Shown here one piece after another: positions 33,210 to 42,344 of a stretch of 63,176 nucleotides of DNA. Numbering within the stretch: the stretch's first letter is position 1; the number at the start of each line of letters is the position of its first letter. Below the pieces are notes generated by a model, which saw nothing but the letters and a program-made list of their open reading frames with translations, searched no databases and was not told where the DNA came from. Both the position numbers and the translations under genes were made by a program. Source of the DNA: Microcaldota archaeon (GTDB lineage: Archaea; Micrarchaeota; Micrarchaeia; Anstonellales; Anstonellaceae); assembly GCA_026396415.1 (NCBI GenBank), contig JAPLWX010000004.1, forward strand, positions 1 through 63,176. The letters are read 5' to 3'.

Positions 33210-34190
33210 CTATTCAAACGCTTTTTTCAAAAGCGGATCGGTGATTTCGTAATCCTTCGCCTTGTCGATGAATTCGACCGAAGGCGCCCCGCTGCAAGCA
33301 GCGGGGTATCATCGCCATTCGGTCGAAATATTGCCAACTTCGCTCCGCTGCAAGCAGCGGAGTATCGCTCAGTTGGCAATGAACTCGTGGCTGGAAAGCG
33401 TGTTGAGGTAATCGGCGAGCTGGCTGTCAGACACCTTAAACCCGAGCTTGCGCTCAAGCGCGGCTTTTACCTGCGACCACGAGCGCGCGCCGGTGGCAAT
33501 TGCATTCATTATAGCGGCGTATTTCTTTTTTGCCTTTTTTGACGAAAGGAAACGTTCAACTTCACTGCGCGTGAGAAGGACACCTTGGCGCACAGCCTCG
33601 GCCAGCGCTTTTTGGTGCGCCATGCCGCGCCTTTGCCAGCCATAGAGAGTGAGCCAGCCTATTATCCCGCCAAGATTGCCGATTGCATCGGATATTTCTT
33701 CATCGGTTATGCGGGCGCCTGCGCCTTTGGCTCCAAGCCTGAGGAAACTTCGCCCCTCCCTCGGATTAGGCGTGTTGTCCGGACCGTTTCAATCGCGCGC
33801 CCGAAAAGAGGGCTGTCTGCATCGTCCCTGCCAAGGAACCTATGCAAAAGCCCTTGCCTCCGAGCCTGAAACAAGGAGCTTGATGCCCTTCTCGTTGTCG
33901 TAGAGATAGGCGAGGAAGCCGGCAAGCCCGAACTGGGAAAGCGCCTGTGCCTCGCCTATCGCCAAAATGAAGTGCTTGCCCTTCAATTGCGATGTGATTT
34001 CATCCTGGCTTCCAAACTCAAGCCGCGCGCCAAGCTCCACCGCCGAAAGCTTCACCCCGCCAAGCGCGCCTGATGCCCCTATGGAAAGTTTTTTGAAAAA
34101 ATCTGCCTTCCCCTCCACCGCCCTGCAAACATATTCCATCAGGTGCAAGCGCAAGCTACTTCCTCTCTCCATATTCCTGCGTGAAGGAAA
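33210..34190 (-). pseudogene. decayed archaeal AAA-type ATPase (COG1672-like)
   Basis: Fragments in three frames assemble into the C-terminal two thirds of the archaeal STAND-like ATPase family: KHFILAIGEAQALSQFGL with LVSGSEA (Walker B region), LLHRFLGRDDADSPLFGRA, then NPREGRSFLRLGAKGAGARI with ITDEEISDAIGNLGG, and a winged helix ending SSHEFIAN. Single-base changes cause the two frameshifts (near 33845 and 33770). The true end EFIDKAKDYEITDPLLKKAFE lies beyond two hairpin insertions. The N-terminal P-loop part is missing where the gene meets the AAA+ gene. These ATPases are often on mobile elements. Confidence 0.8.
33273..33380. repeat. two nested hairpin insertions with a shared GCTGCAAGCAGC core
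   Basis: Unit 1 has arms TTCGACCGAA (33273-33282) and TTCGGTCGAA (33318-33327) enclosing CCCCGCTGCAAGCAGCGGGG. Unit 2 has arms ATTGCCAACT (33330-33339) and AGTTGGCAAT (33371-33380) enclosing CTCCGCTGCAAGCAGCGGAG. Each core is followed by GTATC. The arms differ and match the flanking coding sequence of the broken ATPase gene, so each insertion came with an inverted copy of its target flank. Confidence 0.9.
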
Positions 34191-37100
34191 CATACTCCTT
34201 CAGGTCCTTGCCTGTGATGGAGGGCCGCCTGGTGCCAACCACATCAAGCACCGAGTCCGTTGTCACATCGGTTGGCTTGCCCTTCAGCTTTTGGCGGACC
34301 AGCTCCATTTTCACTTCCTGGCAGATGGAGGCGATGTCCGCGCCTGAGAAGCCGTCGGTTGCCGCTGCAAGCCTGTCCAGGTTCACGTTCTTGAGGAACT
34401 TGGCAAGCCCGAGCGCAAACACCTGCTTCCTTGCAGGGACGTCGGGCGGGGGTATGTATAATATCTTGTCAAACCTGCCAGGGCGCAGGATTGCCGCGTC
34501 AAGCGCAAATGGCTTGTTCGTGGCGCCCACTATCATCACATTCTTCAGCTCCTTCACTCCGTCCAGTTCCTGGAGGAGCTCGGTGAGTATGCCGCCGCGG
34601 TACTCGTCGCGGCTGGGGGCAAGCGCCTCTATCTCGTCAATGAATACAAGGGCAGGCGCGCTCTCCCGCGCGCGGTTGAAGACCTCCTTCACGTAGGCGG
34701 ATGGCGTCTTGTCGCGGCTTTTCATGAGCTCGGAGCCGGAAATGGTAAGGAAATTGGCATTGAGCTCGTTTGCAGCCGCCTTCACTATCATGGTCTTTCC
34801 GCAGCCAGGCGGGCCATAAAGCAGCAGCCCCTTGCTTGGCTTGACATCCATCTCTTTCATGAGGTCCTCATGCAGGAGCGGGATTTCAATGGACTCGAGA
34901 AGCACGCGGCGAACCTCGGAAAGCCCTGCCACATCCTCCCAGCGCACGCCCTTTTCCTCGGGTTTTTTCTCCACTGCATCGCTCCTCCGCTCGAAGTCCA
35001 TGCGGAAGCGCTCGTAGTTCTCAAGGGAATCGAGCGAGTTTGACGGCTTGACGCGCTTTATTATGTTTGTAAGGTGCGCCATGGAGATTTTGACCACCGT
35101 TTGCGCACTCATTGCCTCGCGCGCAGCGAGCCGCGACGCCTCGGTCACGATGTTTTTTATGTCCGCGCCAGAATAGCGCTCCGTGATTGCGGCAAGCCTG
35201 CCATAGTCTATGTCATCGGAAGAGGGCAGTTTCCTGAGGTTGACCTTGAAAATCGCCGCTCGCGCATCCTTGTCCGGCAGGTGCATGTATATTATCTTGT
35301 CAAACCTGCCCGGGCGCATGAGCGCAGGGTCGAGCTGGTCGGGCAGGTTGGTGGCGCCCACGAATATCACTGGCTTTTTCGAATTGGGGGTAAACCCGTC
35401 CAGCTCCTGCAGGAGCACGCTCATCACGCGCGGGGCAACATCATCGCTTGTGTAGGAATCGCGCTTCTTGCCGATTGAGTCTATTTCATCGAAGAACAGC
35501 AGGAAGGGCGCGCCCTTGCGGGCGATTGAGAATACCTCGGACAGGTTCTTTTCCGAGTTGTGCGCGAAAATCCCGCCAAAGCCGCCTGCGAAATTTTGGC
35601 ACGGCTCGACTGAAATGTCAAAGACGAATTCCTCATCCGCAACGCGCGTTATCCCCTCCACACGGTCCCAATGGAGGTCGTTTGAAACTGCTGAATATGC
35701 GGCATCGTCGCCGGCTTCGGCGGCAAGCGAGGAGAGCATGCCTGCCCCTATTGTGGCGCAGTTGCAATGGTTTGGCGCATGCTGGGAAACAAAGCCCCCC
35801 ATTGCGCCGCTTATCGGTATCTGCCTGCCGCGGTGCCAGTTGCCGCGCGAGGCGCATCTCTCAAGCCGCCCCTGTTTTTCAGCGAATGTGAAGCCTATGC
35901 GGCATGCAAATGCACGCAGTTGCTCGCCTGCCATGCATATCCTGTGCGCGGGCAGCCCGTGCTTTTCAGTCTTGCTATACACGGTGGCGACGATTCCGAA
36001 TCGCAGCAGAAGGTAAAGGAGCTGGTCCGCAAGCTGCCCACTCACCGTGCCGGCCTCAATGGTGCCAAAGCCCTTCTGGTTGGCATAAATACTTCCGTCG
36101 CCGGAGAAATAGCCGCGCAGGAAAGAGGAAAGGTTGCGCTCGGACAGGTTGAATGCGATTGCAGGCGCTTTCTTCTTCACAGCGCCATCATCCAGCCCGA
36201 GGCAGTGGCGCATCAGCACATAAAGCGCACGCGAGCCTATGTAGATGTCGCGGCCATGGCACTCCTTGGCGCTTGCGCTGCCACCGGCATCAGAGCTGCC
36301 ATCGGAGCCCGCGCTGCCATTTGTGCCGGCGCTGTTTTTCTTTTTGTAGATTGTGGCGCTGCCGAAAAGCCTTTGGCAGAGTTGCGACACCTGTGCAACC
36401 TCTTTGTCGGAAGTGCTTATCCTGACGGTGTGCCCTGCGTTGTAGCTTCCCTCGGCAACCCAAAGGCCTAGGAAAAGCGCAAAATCCTCATTTATTGCAA
36501 TTTCCCCGGCAAGCCCGTTCTTCCCGGCAAAAACCTCCACGCCTGCCGCATCAAACTCCACGCCAGCCTCTTCCATAAGGCGGAGGAAGCGGCCCGCGCG
36601 CACGCCTATGTTTTGCCGCAGCACCTGCTTGAGGTACGCAGTGCGCCTGATGCCAAGGATTGCGCATGCTTTCTTTTCTCCCAGCGCAGCCACCGCATTT
36701 TCAAGAAGCAGCCGCGCACCCCTCACCTTCAGCCTGAAATCATTTTCGCGCAGCAGGCGCAGGAACTCCAGCTTTTCCACAGGCAATGAGGGCGCGGGAA
36801 TTCTGGATGGGATTGCGATATGCGAAACGCCTGCGACAAGCTCGGACGTCTTCACGCTTTTCACGGTGTAGCCGTCCAGCGTGAAAAGCGAGTGGTAGCC
36901 TGTGACTCTGATGCGCCTGCCGGTGCGCGTGCGCACCTCGTAAATTGGGGAGGTGCATTTGTGCTTCATGTGCCCGCAGATATCCGCAAACACCGCCTTG
37001 CCATTTGCGTCAAACGAAAGCACTTTCGCGCGCATTTTCCCTTCCACCACCTTTCCGATTTCCTCAAGCCGGATGCGCCCCCCTTCCATGATGGTTATTT

Positions 37101-38439
37101 TTTCATCGTAGGGAAGGCTTTCCCCATACCATTGGGACAGCAGGTCCGAGCATTTCACATAGCGGAAACCGATGTCAAGCTCGTTTGCAAGCGCGCGCAT
37201 GAGCATGGTCTTTCCGGTTCCAGGCGGGCCGAAGAGAAGCACGCCCTTGGGCGGCTTGATGTTGTAGGCATAGGCGAACTCCGGCTTTTTCAGGGGGGTG
37301 ACGATGGCTTCGCGCAGCTCCCCCTTGACATCCTCATAGCCGCCCACCTGCTCAAGCGTGTCAGTGCCCGCATCCGAAAGCGAGGCGTCGCCGAACTTGG
37401 AAAATGCCTTCTGCTTCTGGCCCCGCTCCACTATCTTCTCGCGGGAAAGAGAAATGCCGTAGTGCTCCATTGCCGCGATGGCGCCGACCGATATTGCGCA
37501 GTAGACAAAGCCCATGGGCTCGACAGGATTCTTGAATGCCGGGGCAAGCAGGAAGTTCGTTATTGGCACGAGGAAAAGCGCGGATGATGCAATTGTCTGC
37601 TTGTACTTGTGGTTTATCTGCGCGGGAATCATGGCAACTGCAAAAAGCGCAACCGCCCATACCACTAGCTGGGCGAGCGCAAAGTCGGAGGCCAATAGCT
37701 TGATTGCATCGCCTGCAATCTTTTCAAGCGCCGGGGAGACAGGGCCAATTGACTTGCTAAAATCGAAAAGGGAAGCGAGCGAGCCTGCCGCGGCAGGCAC
37801 AATCTCCCCGATTTCCGCAGCGGGCTGCGCATTGTTCTGAAGCTCTGCCATGGCAGGCCCGTAGATGGCCTCGTAGTCATTCGAGATTGTGATGAACGAT
37901 GAGGTGGGGAGCAGCCAGATTGCCGAGAGCAGCAGGACAATGAAAATCGCAGGCAGGGAGACTGTGAAGCTGCTGCGGGAGCCGAAGCGCAGGGCGGCAA
38001 CGGCAAGCAGCAGGAACAGGAAGCCCGACACCATGGAGAATGGGAAGGGCGCGAAAGGGGCGAGCATGGCGATTTCAAGGAAGGAAATCACGCTCCAGTG
38101 CTCGAACGCCTCGAAAAGCGTGATTGCGATTGCAAGCGTGAACACCCAGGCGAGCACAGGCGCCTGGTAGGCAACTGCAGGGAGCGCGAAGAACATGCCG
38201 GCTATGGTTCCTCCGGGAGGGAACTTGTATGCAATCGCGCCCGAGAGCGCGGCAAGCGCGAATGATATGTATATCGGGTAGAACGGGAACGGGAGGAGGA
38301 GGAAAAGCGTGCCCAATGCGACAAGGAGCGCGTCGCCTATGTTGTCGTCCGTGCGCAGCATCTGCACCATGGCAAGCATGCGCTGCTTGCCCATGCTGCC
38401 TGTTGCAACAGACTGCTGCCCTGGAACTGCCCCGCCCAT
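34156..38439 (-). CDS. membrane-anchored double AAA+ ATPase (CDC48/FtsH-like) with intein
   Basis: A 1427-residue precursor; about 906 residues after splicing. Residues about 36-170 and 255-330 hold seven or eight membrane helices. The first AAA+ module follows, with Walker A GPPGTGKTML (about 404) and, after the intein, Walker B LLFFDEIDSIG. The second AAA+ module has GPPGCGKTM and LVFIDEIEAL, with arginine-finger RPGRFDK segments in both. CDC48 proteins unfold substrates; the membrane domain here suggests extraction or quality control of membrane proteins. No protease domain is fused. A TATA box about 29 bp before the first ATG suggests a leaderless mRNA. Confidence 0.9.
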   Translation of the reverse strand: MGGAVPGQQSVATGSMGKQRMLAMVQMLRTDDNIGDALLVALGTLFLLLPFPFYPIYISFALAALSGAIAYKFPPGGTIAGMFFALPAVAYQAPVLAWVFTLAIAITLFEAFEHWSVISFLEIAMLAPFAPFPFSMVSGFLFLLLAVAALRFGSRSSFTVSLPAIFIVLLLSAIWLLPTSSFITISNDYEAIYGPAMAELQNNAQPAAEIGEIVPAAAGSLASLFDFSKSIGPVSPALEKIAGDAIKLLASDFALAQLVVWAVALFAVAMIPAQINHKYKQTIASSALFLVPITNFLLAPAFKNPVEPMGFVYCAISVGAIAAMEHYGISLSREKIVERGQKQKAFSKFGDASLSDAGTDTLEQVGGYEDVKGELREAIVTPLKKPEFAYAYNIKPPKGVLLFGPPGTGKTMLMRALANELDIGFRYVKCSDLLSQWYGESLPYDEKITIMEGGRIRLEEIGKVVEGKMRAKVLSFDANGKAVFADICGHMKHKCTSPIYEVRTRTGRRIRVTGYHSLFTLDGYTVKSVKTSELVAGVSHIAIPSRIPAPSLPVEKLEFLRLLRENDFRLKVRGARLLLENAVAALGEKKACAILGIRRTAYLKQVLRQNIGVRAGRFLRLMEEAGVEFDAAGVEVFAGKNGLAGEIAINEDFALFLGLWVAEGSYNAGHTVRISTSDKEVAQVSQLCQRLFGSATIYKKKNSAGTNGSAGSDGSSDAGGSASAKECHGRDIYIGSRALYVLMRHCLGLDDGAVKKKAPAIAFNLSERNLSSFLRGYFSGDGSIYANQKGFGTIEAGTVSGQLADQLLYLLLRFGIVATVYSKTEKHGLPAHRICMAGEQLRAFACRIGFTFAEKQGRLERCASRGNWHRGRQIPISGAMGGFVSQHAPNHCNCATIGAGMLSSLAAEAGDDAAYSAVSNDLHWDRVEGITRVADEEFVFDISVEPCQNFAGGFGGIFAHNSEKNLSEVFSIARKGAPFLLFFDEIDSIGKKRDSYTSDDVAPRVMSVLLQELDGFTPNSKKPVIFVGATNLPDQLDPALMRPGRFDKIIYMHLPDKDARAAIFKVNLRKLPSSDDIDYGRLAAITERYSGADIKNIVTEASRLAAREAMSAQTVVKISMAHLTNIIKRVKPSNSLDSLENYERFRMDFERRSDAVEKKPEEKGVRWEDVAGLSEVRRVLLESIEIPLLHEDLMKEMDVKPSKGLLLYGPPGCGKTMIVKAAANELNANFLTISGSELMKSRDKTPSAYVKEVFNRARESAPALVFIDEIEALAPSRDEYRGGILTELLQELDGVKELKNVMIVGATNKPFALDAAILRPGRFDKILYIPPPDVPARKQVFALGLAKFLKNVNLDRLAAATDGFSGADIASICQEVKMELVRQKLKGKPTDVTTDSVLDVVGTRRPSITGKDLKEYVSFTQEYGERK
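35557..37119 (-). other. intein in the first AAA+ domain, Ser1 type
   Basis: Residues 441-961 (521 aa) interrupt SQWYGE/SEKNLSEVF, between Walker A and Walker B. It begins with Ser (SLPYDEKITI) rather than Cys and ends GGIFAHN before Ser+1. Block B contains TGYHSLF. The LAGLIDADG helices are FALFLGLWVAEGS and FLRGYFSGDGSI. A Gly/Ser/Ala-rich low-complexity stretch (about 30 residues) lies between them and may be a linker expansion. Confidence 0.9.
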
Positions 38440-38460
38440 GCGCCATAAATCGGGAAAGAG

Positions 38461-38470
38461 AATTATATAT
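38461..38470 (-). promoter_or_regulatory. TATA box of the AAA+ ATPase gene
   Basis: ATATATAATT on the minus strand is centred about 28 bp before the ATG at 38439. Confidence 0.6.
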
Positions 38471-38567
38471 GTATATGAATGTAGGCACCCGAAACTGAGT
38501 TATTAGTGGTCTAGAATGTTACCTAATGGTTTATAAACTGTTGCATCAACATAGAGAACGTGATAGA

Positions 38568-39599
38568 ATGAAACATAAAACGGTTATAACCTCTGACACA
38601 GGCCAAGTCGTAAAAGAGAGAGAGAAATTCACCGCATTTACGCTCATGGGTCAGAATATTTGCGATGTGTTCAGGAATAAGGATAAGATGCTTATTGTTG
38701 CCACTTCAAAAGGGGACACTGAGAAAATCAAAAGGGCGCTCAAAAAAGGCGCCGACCATGAAGCGACAATAGAACGTCAAAAATTTGTAATCAAGAAGAT
38801 TCCATGGAACCTCACGTATAAAACTCCATTAGAGGTGGCTGTTGAAAATGGCCAACTTCAAACCATGAAGATTCTAATTGAAGCAGGCGCTAATGTTAAT
38901 AGTGCGCGGCAGAATACTCCGCTAACTCTGGCTATGGCACAAAATAATCTGGATGCAGTGAAGCTCTTGATTGAATCTGGCGCAGGGGTTGACAGTAGAG
39001 ACACTTCGCGACGGACTGCTCTAATGTTTGCAGCACAGAAGGGAAATCAAGATGCCGTCAGATATCTGATTGATAATGGTGCCGACGTTAACGCGAAAGA
39101 CGACACTGGGCCTGTTCTATTATATGCCAATGCCGAAATCACGAAGATTTTGATAGAAGCTGGCGCTGACGTTAATGCGGGGGATTGGAGAGACCAGCGA
39201 ACAATACTTATTCATGCTGCATATGACAGAGATGTTGAGAAAATGAGGCTTTTGATTGCTGCCGGGGCGAATGTTAATGCCATGAGCACAAGTGGTGAAA
39301 CTGCACTGTCACGGGCTGTGAGTTATCATCAAGATAGCCCTGTTGAAGTTGTAAAGCTCCTGATTGCCAACGGGGCTGGATTGGAGATACGTGATAAGAA
39401 CGGAATTACTGCTTTGATGTATGCTGGTATGAATGGCCAGATAGATTCTGTAAAGCTGTTGATTGAAGCTGGCGCAGACGTTAATGCGAAAGACAGCTAC
39501 GGTCAAACAGTGATAAAGGTCATTAGAGAATATGCTGGGATGTTATTTGGCGACCCGAGGGAAATCATTGCGCTTCTCAGGCAAAACGGAGCAGAATAG
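38568..39599 (+). CDS. ankyrin repeat protein
   Basis: 343 residues from the ATG at 38568, which follows a GTGAT site and the TATA box GTTTATAAAC (38529-38538). From about residue 45 on it is built of eight or nine ankyrin repeats (for example TPLEVAVENGQLQTMKILIE, GADVNAKD, TALMYAGMNGQIDSVKLLIE). No signal peptide. Base composition is clearly AT-richer than the neighbours and A-ending codons are common, consistent with recent transfer. Ankyrin proteins bind other proteins; in symbionts they are often directed at host targets, but nothing here shows export. Confidence 0.88.
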   Translation: MKHKTVITSDTGQVVKEREKFTAFTLMGQNICDVFRNKDKMLIVATSKGDTEKIKRALKKGADHEATIERQKFVIKKIPWNLTYKTPLEVAVENGQLQTMKILIEAGANVNSARQNTPLTLAMAQNNLDAVKLLIESGAGVDSRDTSRRTALMFAAQKGNQDAVRYLIDNGADVNAKDDTGPVLLYANAEITKILIEAGADVNAGDWRDQRTILIHAAYDRDVEKMRLLIAAGANVNAMSTSGETALSRAVSYHQDSPVEVVKLLIANGAGLEIRDKNGITALMYAGMNGQIDSVKLLIEAGADVNAKDSYGQTVIKVIREYAGMLFGDPREIIALLRQNGAE

Positions 39600-39626
39600 T
39601 AAGGATTGTCAAGTTATCCGCGGCAA

Positions 39627-42320
39627 TCAGCGCGCTATCTCCTTCAGGTACGCGCTTACCGCCTCCTTGATGGGCAGGAGCAGTATGTTCCTGTTGTTCA
39701 CCTCCATCTTGAGCGCGACCGCCAGCTTGGAGGGCGAGTTGAGCGCGAGGCGGAAGTCCTCCGCCTCCTCGGGCGTCTTGAACACGATTATGGTGTGCCC
39801 CCGAGGCACGGTGGCAAGCGCGCGGTGGGTGACGCGCTCGCGCGGCTCCTCCATTATGTGGAAGTAGATGTCCTCATTGCCCGATACCGCCTTCACGTCG
39901 CATTCTGGCATGGCGTCGATTTTTGAGAATTTCACCGCATTGTTAACGAACACGTTGCGGAGTATCCTGTATATCATGAGGTAGCGGGTGGAATGCCCGC
40001 TCTCCTTTTCCCACGCCGTCTTGCCCCAGTAGTCAAGCTCGTCCTTGACAGAGCCCTCCTCGCGGAGCTTGGAAAGCACGCGCTCCAGGTTGAAGTCGCC
40101 AATCAATATCGGCTTGCCGTTGTAGGTGAGCTTCCGAAAGCCGCCTTTCAGCTCCTCCGCGCGAAGCGGCATCCACTTCCACGAGTAGCCTGCGTTGATA
40201 TTGTCGAAAATCTCAAGCACGGTCTCGCGCTTGACGGGTATCTTCACCGTATTTAACGGGGGGAAGTCCGGGATGTCAAGCCCGTAGCGCAGCACCTCGG
40301 GGCGGCGAAGGACCGTTCCCACGCCGAAAACCAGGAGCGAAAGCACGCCGAGGAACACCACAGTAGGATTGTCCCAGAGGTTCTTGCGCGCAAAGTATTC
40401 AGCCTCAAAGTCCTTGCTCCACCTTCCTGCCGAGAAGGTGAATTTGTGCTTGCCAGCGGCAATCTTCCCGGCATAGGAATAAGTGAGCTGCGTGTCGCTT
40501 CCGCTCCGGGCAAGCGTTGGCGGCGAGTACTGCCGCTCGCCGGCCTTGTCCATTGCCACCGACAGGGATTGCGGGCTGACCGGCCTGCCGCCTGCCGAGA
40601 TCGTGAAATTGAATTTCCCGTTCACCCAGTCCGCCCATGGGAGGCTGATATCAAGGTCCGTCACGGTGAGCATGGTGGCGGCATAAACCTTGCCCTGCGG
40701 GTCGATTATCTCGAGCACATAGTTCCCGGGCTCTGCATCCACCTGGAAATCCACGGATTTTTCTATTGTGGGGTTGGTAAGCCCAAGCTCGAACTCGGAG
40801 CGCTGGAGCTCCACCCCGTCCTTGTACATGCCCACAAAGAGCTTGACGGGCGTAGGGTCGGATTCCTTGAGGGCAAGGTTGAGGCGCGTCTTCACCCCCG
40901 AAAGGTAGAACGGCACTGTTTGCGGGTCGCGGGGGTAGATCTCCCCTTTTTGGGCCTTGTCGATTTGGAAGACCGAGAATGTGCGCAACGGCACGCCATT
41001 CGCATCCGTAGCTTTCGTGGAAAGGCGCACAAATGCGGAATCATCCGGGAAAGACGAGGTGTAAAGCGAGACCGGCTCCTTTTCCGAAGTGGAATTTGTG
41101 CTGGCCTCTGCAGAGGCGATTGGGCTGAGCCAGCGCTCCTCGTAAATGAGCCTTGAGACATCTGCAACTGCTTTCTCATAGCCTTGCGAGTCGGAATCGG
41201 TCACCCACCCTCCGTCCAGGAACTGCGGGATGAAAAGCATGGTGCCCTTGCCCAGGCGCACGGTTGAGACAGAGCCATAGAGCATGCCCTGGGAGGACAT
41301 GTTGGACGCGCCCCTGCCAGGGGTTGCCGTGTACTGCGCATCATAAAGCATGAAGCCATCGCTTGATTCCAGGCTGCCTTTCACGAATGAGATGCCGCTG
41401 TTTTCCACCTTCACAGTGCTTCCCGATTTGTCAAGCGCAAGCGTGTCAAACGGCATGCCTATGTAGGCGATGCCCACTCCCCGTGACAGCAGGGATTTGA
41501 AGTTTGAGCCCTCATCGCCGGCAAGGAGCTCAAGCGGGAAGTAGCCGGTTGGCACGACCAAAAGCGCTCCGTCCGGAAGGGATGGGAGCGACTCCAGCCC
41601 GATTTCATTCACGGATATGCCCTGGCTGGAAAGCTGCTCAGCAAGCCCGGTGCGGAAAAGGGGGTAAGTATCCGCGCTTTCCCGCGCGTGGTCGAGCAGG
41701 AACACCTGGGTGAGCGGCATTTCGCGGAAAAGATTGGCTGAAAAGTTCGCCCTGGTGACATTTTCCGATTCAAAGCTGATGAGAAAATATGCAAGGCGGG
41801 AAGGATTCCCGGCCTGCCCTACCGAGAGGATGCTGCTCTGCTGAAGCGAAGAGGAATACGTGCCGATGAAGCCGGGCGGGGCGGCGGATGCCGGGACGCC
41901 GCCTTGCGGGCCGCCGTACATGACCATGAGAACCGCTATGCTGAGGAAGAAAAGCAGGAAGAGCGCAACTGTGATTTTCACCGCGATGCCAAGCGAGCCT
42001 GAAGGCTTGGCAGGTGATGCGGATGGCTGCCCGGGAGCCATCGATGGCTGGCCAGCAGGGGCGGGCGCAGATGAAGCGCCGCCGGCCTCCGAACCCCCTG
42101 CTAGCGGCTTTCTTGCCTTGAGGAATGATTGGATGCCGTCCCTTATGCCCTCTGCCGGGGTCTCGGCTTTTTTCTTCACCGCAAAGCTCCTTGTTGCGGC
42201 GAATTTTTTTCTCACGTCGAAGACGTACGCTTTTTTTGAGATTTTGAGCTTGAGGCTGCGCTCGGGGGCATTTGATGCGGGCGCGCCAATGCTGCCTGAT
42301 GCACCCTTGTTTTCTGCCAT
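39627..42320 (-). CDS. large membrane protein of the VirB4-type cluster
   Basis: 897 residues. A 110-residue basic and Ala/Pro-rich cytoplasmic N-terminus is followed by a helix (KITVALFLLFFLSIAVLMVM). About 510 extracellular residues follow, with a glutamine-amidotransferase-like or von-Willebrand-like alpha/beta part and Ig-like modules. A second helix (TVVFLGVLSLLVFGVGTVL) leads to a 235-residue cytoplasmic C-terminal domain. It is the last gene of a six-gene minus-strand cluster and would be a natural bridge between surface and cytoplasm. No family recognised. Confidence 0.6.
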   Translation of the reverse strand: MAENKGASGSIGAPASNAPERSLKLKISKKAYVFDVRKKFAATRSFAVKKKAETPAEGIRDGIQSFLKARKPLAGGSEAGGASSAPAPAGQPSMAPGQPSASPAKPSGSLGIAVKITVALFLLFFLSIAVLMVMYGGPQGGVPASAAPPGFIGTYSSSLQQSSILSVGQAGNPSRLAYFLISFESENVTRANFSANLFREMPLTQVFLLDHARESADTYPLFRTGLAEQLSSQGISVNEIGLESLPSLPDGALLVVPTGYFPLELLAGDEGSNFKSLLSRGVGIAYIGMPFDTLALDKSGSTVKVENSGISFVKGSLESSDGFMLYDAQYTATPGRGASNMSSQGMLYGSVSTVRLGKGTMLFIPQFLDGGWVTDSDSQGYEKAVADVSRLIYEERWLSPIASAEASTNSTSEKEPVSLYTSSFPDDSAFVRLSTKATDANGVPLRTFSVFQIDKAQKGEIYPRDPQTVPFYLSGVKTRLNLALKESDPTPVKLFVGMYKDGVELQRSEFELGLTNPTIEKSVDFQVDAEPGNYVLEIIDPQGKVYAATMLTVTDLDISLPWADWVNGKFNFTISAGGRPVSPQSLSVAMDKAGERQYSPPTLARSGSDTQLTYSYAGKIAAGKHKFTFSAGRWSKDFEAEYFARKNLWDNPTVVFLGVLSLLVFGVGTVLRRPEVLRYGLDIPDFPPLNTVKIPVKRETVLEIFDNINAGYSWKWMPLRAEELKGGFRKLTYNGKPILIGDFNLERVLSKLREEGSVKDELDYWGKTAWEKESGHSTRYLMIYRILRNVFVNNAVKFSKIDAMPECDVKAVSGNEDIYFHIMEEPRERVTHRALATVPRGHTIIVFKTPEEAEDFRLALNSPSKLAVALKMEVNNRNILLLPIKEAVSAYLKEIAR

Positions 42321-42344
42321 GTAGATACCTTTGCCGAAAAAGGG

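Noticed and set aside
34181-34696. Long plus-strand ORFs opposite the AAA+ ATPase
   Set aside because: Antisense shadows rich in Ser and Arg, typical of the complement of GC-rich genes.
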